Shown here piece after piece: positions 58,571 through 64,000 of a stretch of 64,000 bases of DNA. The translations under genes were made by a program, and so were the position numbers. The notes beneath the pieces were generated by a model, which worked only from the letters and a program-made list of their open reading frames with translations, was not told the DNA's origin and did not search any database. The stretch comes from Neomegalonema sp. GTDB lineage: Bacteria > Pseudomonadota > Alphaproteobacteria > Rhodobacterales > Rhodobacteraceae. The stretch lies in NCBI RefSeq assembly GCF_028688855.1, contig NZ_JAQTXI010000016.1:8633-72632 (forward strand), written 5' to 3'. How positions within the stretch are numbered: the stretch's first letter is position 1; each line of letters opens with the position of its first letter.

Positions 58571-59079
58571 CTTCCGGCGGGCGTTTCGGCGGCGCCTTCC
58601 GTCGCGGCCTTGAAGCGCTCCTCGAATTCGCGGCGCAGATCGCGCCTCAGGGCCGCCGCCCGATGCCGCCGACGATCCACCTCGGAGATCGGCGCGAAGG
58701 CGGGGACTTCGGTCGGCTTGCCCGCGTCGTCCACGGCGATCATGGTGAAATAACAGGAATTGGTGTGGCGCCTCAGGCCGCTGCGGATGTTCTCGGCCTC
58801 CACGCGCACGCCCACCTCCATGGAGGTGCGGCCCGTCGCGTTGATCGCCGCGCGGAAGGTCACCAGTTCGCCTACATGGATCGGCTCGCGGAAGATCACC
58901 TGATCCACCGAGAGCGTCACCGCGTAATGTTTGGAGTAGCGCGAGGCGCAGGCGAAGGCCACCCGGTCGAGCTGGTTCAGCAAGGCCCCGCCATGGACCT
59001 TGCCGCTGAAATTGGCCATGTCGGGGGTCATCAGGACGACCATCTCGACATGGCGCGTGTCTCTGGAGTCTTCAGGCAT
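58567..59079 (-). CDS. Hotdog-fold acyl-CoA thioesterase (YciA/BACH type)
   Basis: A 170-residue thioesterase. The segment [29 protein letters not shown] (residues about 20-48) has the hotdog helix and the catalytic Asp, followed by [23 protein letters not shown] and a conserved VEAENI pattern. It hydrolyses acyl-CoA; the chain-length preference is unknown. The C-terminal 40 residues are charged and helical. I chose the ATG at 59079 ([17 protein letters not shown]). It is 74 bp after ileS and convergent with kptA. Confidence 0.92.
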   Translation of the reverse strand: MPEDSRDTRHVEMVVLMTPDMANFSGKVHGGALLNQLDRVAFACASRYSKHYAVTLSVDQVIFREPIHVGELVTFRAAINATGRTSMEVGVRVEAENIRSGLRRHTNSCYFTMIAVDDAGKPTEVPAFAPISEVDRRRHRAAALRRDLRREFEERFKAATEGAAETPAGS

Positions 59080-59153
59080 GCGTCGGCTCCCCGCTGGCGG
59101 CTGCTGGCTTTGCGCCCGCATCATCCGTCAGCCGGGAGCCTCCGGCAAGCGCC

Positions 59154-62072
59154 TCAGCTCAGGGCTTCGTCGCAGCGCCGACAGAGGTCGTCGTGATGGG
59201 GCTGGGCGCCCACTTCCGGCGTGACGCGCCAGCAGCGGGCGCATTTGCCGCCCTCCGCCTTGACGAAGACCGCCTCCACGCCTGGAACCTCGCTGAGGCT
59301 GAAGGCCTCGGGCGCGCCCGAGCCCTCTTCGAGCTTCAGATCCGAAGAGATGCAGATCTCGGCGAAATCCACCGCCCTGAGCGCGGCCAGAAGCTCCGCA
59401 TCCGAGACGCGCACCACCGGCGCCGCCTCCAGAGAAGCGCCGATGAGCTTCTCGCGGCGGGCGATCTCCAGGGCTCCGGTGACCACGCGGCGGGCGGCGC
59501 GGATCTTCTCCCAGCGCGCCGCCAGCTCCGGGTCGAGCCAGGAGGCGGGCGTCTCCGGGATCACCTGGAGATGCACGCTCTGATCCTCGCCGGGGAAGCG
59601 CGAGAGCCAGACGTCCTCCGCCGTGAAGCAGAGGATCGGCGAAAGCCAGGTCGTCAGGCGATGGAAGAGAAGGTCCATCACCGTCCGGCAGGCCCGGCGA
59701 CGCAGGCTCGACGGCGGATCGCAATAGAGCGCGTCCTTGCGGATGTCGAAATAGACCGCCGAAAGATCCGTCGTGCAGAAATTGAAGATCTGCGCGAAGA
59801 CCTTCTGGAATTCATAGGCCTCGTAGCCCGTCCGCACGGCCTGATCGAGCTCGGCGAGGCGATGGAGGATCCAGCGCTCCAGCTCGGGCATGTCCTTCGG
59901 CTCGACCCGCTCGCTCTCCTCGAAGCCCGCCAGGGCCCCGAGCATGTAGCGCAGGGTGTTGCGCAGACGCCGATAGGAATCCGCCGCGCCCTGCAGGATC
60001 TTCGGGCCGATGCGCTGATCCTCGGTGAAGTCGCTCTGCGCGATCCAGAGCCGCAGGATGTCGGCGCCCAGATCCTTGATGACGTTCTGAGGCGCCACGG
60101 TGTTGCCGACGGATTTGGACATCTTCTGTCCCTTCTCGTCGAGCGTGAAGCCGTGGGTCAGCACGGCTTCATAGGGCGCGCGGCCGCGCGTGGCCGAGGC
60201 CTCCAGAAGGCTCGACTGGAACCAGCCGCGATGCTGATCGGTGCCTTCGAGATAGAGCGAGGCGGGCCAGATCCCGTCCTCGCGATCCTCCATGACGAAG
60301 GCGTGGGTCGAGCCGGAATCGAACCAGACGTCGAGGATGTCGGTCACCTGGGTCCATTGCGCGGCGTCGGGCCGCCCGGCGAGGAAGCGCGCGGCGGCGC
60401 CCTCGGCGAACCAGGCGTCGGCGCCTTCGGCCTCGAAGGCCGCGAGGATCCGGGCGTTGACGTCTTCGTCGCGCAGAAGCTCGACCCTGACCACGCCCTC
60501 CACGACGCTCTCGCGCATGAAGCAGCAGAGCGGAACGCCCCAGGCCCTCTGGCGCGAGAGCACCCAGTCGGGGCGGGTCTCGATCATGCCGCGCATGCGG
60601 TTATAGGCGCTTTTGGGCGTCCAGGTCACATCCTCGGCGATGGTCTTCAGCGCGCGCTGACGGAGCGTCAGGCCCGCCTGAGGGGTGGCGTCGTGGATGG
60701 CCTGATCCATCGCCACGAACCATTGCGGCGTGTTGCGGTAGATCACCGGCGCCTTGGAGCGCCAGCTATGGGGATAGCTGTGCTTGAGGCGGCCCCGCGC
60801 CATGAGCTTGCCCGATTCCGCCAGCTTCTCCAGCACGGCGTCGTTGGCTTTTCCGTCCTTGCCGTTGGGCTCCAGGATGCGCAGGCCCGCGAAGAAGGGC
60901 AGATGCGGCGCGAAGGCGGAATCCTCCAGCACGTTGTAGGTGATGCGGTCGAGCATCTTGTTTTCGGCGAAGAGTTCGAAATCCTCCTCGCCGTGGCTGG
61001 GGGCGTTGTGCACGAAGCCCGTGCCCGCGTCCGAGGTCACGAAGCCGCCCGCCAGCATGGGGACTTCATAGTCCCAGAAGCGTTCGGCCCAAGGCTCGCC
61101 CCGGAAGGGATGCCCGAGGATCGCGCCTTCGAAATCCGCCGGAGTCAGGTCATGGAGGCGCCGCCACTCGCCCACGCGGGCGGCGGTCAGGGCCTCTTCG
61201 GCGAGATCGTCGGCCAGAGCCAGACGCGCGCCCACCTTCACCCAGTTGTCTTCGGGAGCCTCCGTGACCTCGTAGAGGCCGTAATTGATCCCGGGGCCGT
61301 AGGAGACGCCGCGATTGCTCGGGATGGTCCAGGGGGTGGTCGTCCAGATCACCACGTCGGCGCCCGAAAGCGCGCCCGTCGGAGCCCGGACCACCGGGAA
61401 GCGGACATGGATCGTCGGGGAGACGCGGTCGTGATACTCCACCTCGGCGTCGGCGAGGGCGGTCTTCTCCACCGGCGACCACATCACCGGCTTGGAGCCG
61501 CGATAGAGCGGCCCGTTCATCACGAATTTCAGGAACTCCCGCGCGATGGTCGCCTCGGCGGAGAATTTCATCGTGGCGTAGGGGTTCTCCCAATCGCCGA
61601 TCACGCCGAGCCGCTTGAACTCCTCGCGCTGGACGTCGATCCATCCGGCGGCGAAGTCGCGGCATTCCTGACGGAACTCGTTGATCGGCACGGCGGATTT
61701 GTCGAGCTTCTTCTCGCGGTACTTCTCCTCGATCTTCCACTCGATGGGCAGGCCGTGGCAGTCCCAGCCGGGGACGTAGCGCGAGTCGTAGCCCAGCACC
61801 TGACGCGAGCGGACCACGAAGTCCTTCAGCGTCTTGTTCAGCGCATGGCCGATGTGCAGATGGCCGTTGGCGTAGGGAGGGCCGTCATGGAGCACCCAGG
61901 GCTTGCGGCCCTTCGACTGCGCCCGCAGGCGCTTGTAGAGGCCCATCCTCTCCCAATGCGCCAGCCATTCGGGCTCGCGCTGAGGCAGGCCGCCCCGCAT
62001 GGGGAATTCGGTCTCGGGGAGGAAGAGCGTGTCCTTGTAGTCGTGGTTCGGAGCTCTGGTCTCGGAAGTCAT
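59154..62072 (-). CDS. ileS: Isoleucyl-tRNA synthetase
   Basis: A 972-residue class I synthetase that also edits valine. HLHIGH is near residue 73, KMSKSVGN marks the second ATP site, and the editing domain has TTTPWTIPSNRGVS. The C-terminal zinc site has cysteines in CARCWRV and LCRRCDEAL. It is of the bacterial type with the full C-terminal domain. I chose the ATG at 62072. A perfect 9-bp hairpin (62103-62128) lies about 30 bp upstream in the leader. Confidence 0.97.
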   Translation of the reverse strand: MTSETRAPNHDYKDTLFLPETEFPMRGGLPQREPEWLAHWERMGLYKRLRAQSKGRKPWVLHDGPPYANGHLHIGHALNKTLKDFVVRSRQVLGYDSRYVPGWDCHGLPIEWKIEEKYREKKLDKSAVPINEFRQECRDFAAGWIDVQREEFKRLGVIGDWENPYATMKFSAEATIAREFLKFVMNGPLYRGSKPVMWSPVEKTALADAEVEYHDRVSPTIHVRFPVVRAPTGALSGADVVIWTTTPWTIPSNRGVSYGPGINYGLYEVTEAPEDNWVKVGARLALADDLAEEALTAARVGEWRRLHDLTPADFEGAILGHPFRGEPWAERFWDYEVPMLAGGFVTSDAGTGFVHNAPSHGEEDFELFAENKMLDRITYNVLEDSAFAPHLPFFAGLRILEPNGKDGKANDAVLEKLAESGKLMARGRLKHSYPHSWRSKAPVIYRNTPQWFVAMDQAIHDATPQAGLTLRQRALKTIAEDVTWTPKSAYNRMRGMIETRPDWVLSRQRAWGVPLCCFMRESVVEGVVRVELLRDEDVNARILAAFEAEGADAWFAEGAAARFLAGRPDAAQWTQVTDILDVWFDSGSTHAFVMEDREDGIWPASLYLEGTDQHRGWFQSSLLEASATRGRAPYEAVLTHGFTLDEKGQKMSKSVGNTVAPQNVIKDLGADILRLWIAQSDFTEDQRIGPKILQGAADSYRRLRNTLRYMLGALAGFEESERVEPKDMPELERWILHRLAELDQAVRTGYEAYEFQKVFAQIFNFCTTDLSAVYFDIRKDALYCDPPSSLRRRACRTVMDLLFHRLTTWLSPILCFTAEDVWLSRFPGEDQSVHLQVIPETPASWLDPELAARWEKIRAARRVVTGALEIARREKLIGASLEAAPVVRVSDAELLAALRAVDFAEICISSDLKLEEGSGAPEAFSLSEVPGVEAVFVKAEGGKCARCWRVTPEVGAQPHHDDLCRRCDEALS

Positions 62073-62102
62073 CAAGGGAATCCTGCAATCGCGAAACATC
62101 CG

Positions 62103-62128
62103 GCGCCCGGAATCGTGAATCCGGGCGC
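62103..62128 (-). promoter_or_regulatory. hairpin in the ileS leader
   Basis: Arms GCGCCCGGA/TCCGGGCGC (9 bp, perfect) with an 8-nt loop lie between the EamA transporter gene and ileS. It may end the upstream transcript or affect ileS translation. No T-box is expected in this class. Confidence 0.45.
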
Positions 62129-62237
62129 GACGAAAGACCCCGGCGCCTCGCCCTCAGGCGAAGGCCGGGCGGCTAATTCGCAGAATTCCCCGCCGAACCA
62201 TGATCCGCTCCGTCATGTTTGAATCCGGCCGCTTCTA

Positions 62238-63137
62238 TCAAGCGGCGGGCTTTTCTTCAACGTGCTTGGGCTGCGGACGCATCGCCAGAGCCACCCCCGC
62301 CGCCGCCAGCACGAAGCCGAGCAGCGCCGTCGGGCCGAGGGTCTCGCCGAAGAACGCCCAGCCCCAGAAGGCCGCCACCGGAGGCACCATGAAGAACAGG
62401 CTCGTCGCGCGCGAGGCGGCGCCCGTCCGCAGCAGCCGGTAGAGCAGCGCGATGGCCCCGAAGGAGAGCGCCGCCGCCAGCCAGAACAAGGCGAAGACGA
62501 ATTCGCCCGTCCACCGGACTTCGCGCGTCTCGAAGAGGAAGGCCAGCGCCAGGGCTCCGACGAGCGCCACGGCGTATTGCGCCACGGCTCCGGAGCGCAG
62601 CGGCAGGTTCGCGCCGTATTTCTTCTGCCAGAGCGTGCCGAAGGTCATGCAGGCCAGAGCGATCAGGCAGAGCCCCACGCCGCGCCAGTCGCCGACTCCC
62701 GCCGCCAGCTTGTTCGAGACCACCAGCGCCACCCCCGCCAGCCCGAGCGCCAGCCCGAGCCATTGCCTCTTGTGCAGCGTCTCGCCGAGCATGGGCTTCG
62801 CGAGGATCGCCGAGAGGATCGGCTGGAGGCTCACGATCAGCGCCGAGACGCCCGATTCCAGCCCCAGATGAATCGCCGCGAAGACGCCGCCCAGATAACC
62901 AAGCTGCACCGTCAGGCCGATGACCGCCAGATGGCCCCATTGCCGCCGGGTGGGCCATGGCGCGCGGCTGAGCAGCGTCCAGAGCCCCATGCCCGCGATC
63001 ACCAGAGCGAAGCGCAGGGCGAGGAAGGTCATGGGCCCGGCGTAGGGGAGGCCGTATTTCGCCCCCACGAATCCCGTGCTCCAGAGCAGGACGAACAACA
63101 CCGGCGCCATGGCGTCGAGCGTAAGAGGACCGCGCAT
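62238..63137 (-). CDS. EamA/DMT-family transporter
   Basis: A 299-residue inner-membrane protein with ten predicted helices in two EamA repeats. VLFVLLWSTGFVGAKYGLPYAGPMTFLALRF (first helix pair, residues about 13-43) and FFMVPPVAAFWGWAFFGETLGPTALLGFVLAAAGVAL (last helices) are typical, with the marker GETL twice. The substrate (metabolite or drug) cannot be predicted. I chose the ATG at 63137, which has a GGAG seven bases upstream; an ATG at 63161 would add eight residues. Confidence 0.88.
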   Translation of the reverse strand: MRGPLTLDAMAPVLFVLLWSTGFVGAKYGLPYAGPMTFLALRFALVIAGMGLWTLLSRAPWPTRRQWGHLAVIGLTVQLGYLGGVFAAIHLGLESGVSALIVSLQPILSAILAKPMLGETLHKRQWLGLALGLAGVALVVSNKLAAGVGDWRGVGLCLIALACMTFGTLWQKKYGANLPLRSGAVAQYAVALVGALALAFLFETREVRWTGEFVFALFWLAAALSFGAIALLYRLLRTGAASRATSLFFMVPPVAAFWGWAFFGETLGPTALLGFVLAAAGVALAMRPQPKHVEEKPAA

Positions 63138-63295
63138 GGCGAGGCTCCGCGAAATCATCATCCCACCGGCCCCTCCGGATCCGGCGGCCGCTCCGGACCG
63201 GGAGGGAGGCCCGCCCGCTCCGGATCTCAGAGCCTTCGCCGATCCTGTCGGATCCTTCAGAAGCTCCGGCTTCCGTCAACGCCGCGTCGTCACGA

Positions 63296-63316
63296 GGCGA
63301 AGCCTCCGGCTTCGCC
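63296..63316. terminator. hairpin downstream of rbfA
   Basis: A perfect 9-bp stem (GGCGAAGCC/GGCTTCGCC) with a 3-nt loop is 15 bp past the rbfA stop. No T-tract is present. Confidence 0.5.
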
Positions 63317-63330
63317 GGATGACGCTCCGG

Positions 63331-63843
63331 TCAGCCCTTCGGCGCGGGATCGCGGTCGGCCTGATCGCCGCCCTCGCCTTCGCCGTGGTCCTCGTCGTCC
63401 TCGTCGTCCCACTCGTCCTTGCGGGCGGCGGCGCGTCCGGCCTCGACGTCGCGGCGCACGCGCTCGTTCTGAAAGAGGCGGTCGGCCTCCTGCATGCGGT
63501 CGAAGGTCTTGTCGATCACGAACTTGACGTCCGGCGCGTATTTCAGCTGGACGTTGCGCGCCAGAGCCCGGCGGATCTCGCCCGAATTCCGGCGCAGGGC
63601 CTTCAGCGCGCCCTCTTCGTCCTTGCCGCCCAGAGGCGCCACGAAGACGGTCGCGTTCTTCAGATCCGGCGAAGGCCGCACCTCGGTGAAGGTGATGTTG
63701 CGTCTGGTCAGGTCGGGGTCATGCAGGTCGCCCCGCGCGAAGACGTCGGCCAGAGCGCGGCGCACGATCTCGCCCACGCGCAATTGCCGCTGGCTCGGGC
63801 CTGCGGCGGGATCGGCGCCCCCCTTGTGGCTTCTCACGCTCAT
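63331..63843 (-). CDS. rbfA: Ribosome-binding factor A
   Basis: A 170-residue RbfA, needed for late 30S maturation and cold adaptation. The KH-like domain has RVGEIVRRALADVFARGDL, ITFTEVRPSPDLKNATVFV and LARNVQLKYAPDVKFVIDKTFDRM. The last 35 residues form an acidic tail (DEWDDEDDEDHGEGEGG). It follows infB as in the nusA-infB-rbfA cluster; a strong hairpin with a T-tract stands between them. The usual next gene, truB, is not present here. Confidence 0.95.
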   Translation of the reverse strand: MSVRSHKGGADPAAGPSQRQLRVGEIVRRALADVFARGDLHDPDLTRRNITFTEVRPSPDLKNATVFVAPLGGKDEEGALKALRRNSGEIRRALARNVQLKYAPDVKFVIDKTFDRMQEADRLFQNERVRRDVEAGRAAARKDEWDDEDDEDHGEGEGGDQADRDPAPKG

Positions 63844-63861
63844 GAGAGGATCCTTTCAGTG

Positions 63862-63893
63862 AAAAACGCCCCTCCCCGCGCGGGGGAGAGGCG
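63862..63893 (-). terminator. intrinsic terminator between infB and rbfA
   Basis: On the minus strand CGCCTCTCCCC pairs with GGGGAGGGGCG, allowing one mismatch, and TTTTT follows directly. It should end or attenuate the infB transcript before rbfA. Confidence 0.75.
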
Positions 63894-63932
63894 AAAGCAG
63901 GCGAAGGCGGAGCCCGGAGGCTCCGGCCCGTA

Positions 63933-64000
63933 TCAGAGGCTCCGCTCGATGGTCTGCGTCTCGAAGATCTCGATGACGTCGCCCTGACGGAGGTCCTGAT
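63933..64000 (-). CDS. infB: Translation initiation factor IF-2, C-terminal end (partial)
   Basis: The last 21 codons of a minus-strand gene read DLRQGDVIEIFETQTIERSL and stop. This matches the end of the C2 domain of IF-2, which binds initiator fMet-tRNA. The rest is beyond the window. Its place just upstream of rbfA supports the call. Confidence 0.85.
   Translation of the reverse strand, partial: QDLRQGDVIEIFETQTIERSL

Overview
The window is a high-G+C (roughly 70 %) chromosomal segment of an alphaproteobacterium. Markers of that class are a CcrM-type GANTC methyltransferase directly downstream of rnhB, a DUF2842 protein, Bpt, TrmFO, and the gene orders lptF-lptG-lptD-surA-like-pdxA and D,D-carboxypeptidase-tmk-holB-tatD. 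Together these suggest Rhodobacterales or a close relative. LptFGD, BamB, Pal and CpoB show a Gram-negative envelope with LPS. Almost all the DNA is core chromosome; I see no prophage, insertion sequence, CRISPR array or restriction system.

Layout. 1-9.5 kb: the end of mutL; two copies of a 42-bp hairpin; ccrM behind a promoter packed with GANTC sites; rnhB; a glutamine-synthetase-like ligase; a three-gene cassette (circularly permuted ATP-grasp, alpha-E, transglutaminase-like protein without its cysteine); and PepF with a histone-like lysine tail. 9.5-18.7 kb: a minus-strand run pal-cpoB-tilS-DUF2842-yfgM-like-bamB-hrcA-grpE-ATPase that joins envelope upkeep to the heat-shock repressor and the DnaK exchange factor. 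18.8-22.6 kb: trmFO and two tandem secreted paralogues with poly-serine spacers and PEP-CTERM-like sorting tails. 22.7-27.3 kb: bpt, ppk2, metA, a P-loop ATPase and ppa. 27.5-35.4 kb: a repeat-rich SPOR protein, the D,D-carboxypeptidase-tmk-holB-tatD operon, a lone pilus/secretin N-terminal-domain protein and an ABC exporter.

35.5-42.5 kb: a histidine kinase divergent from accA, a BaiN-like flavoprotein, arfB, a DCC protein, moaA, rnhA and tRNA-Thr(GGU). 42.7-49.0 kb: lrgAB, an M20 peptidase, a lytic transglycosylase, hspQ, an AT-rich islet with an orphan secreted protein, and pepA. 49.2-57.9 kb: lptFGD, a SurA-like chaperone with no isomerase domain, pdxA, a Dabb protein, hslO and a lipoprotein. 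58-64 kb: kptA, an acyl-CoA thioesterase, ileS, an EamA transporter, rbfA and the end of infB.

The most unusual points are the GANTC cluster over the ccrM promoter, the cysteine-less transglutaminase partner in the ATP-grasp cassette, the paired poly-Ser surface proteins, and a short [IL]Y[ND]P motif recurring in the low-complexity parts of four otherwise unrelated envelope proteins.
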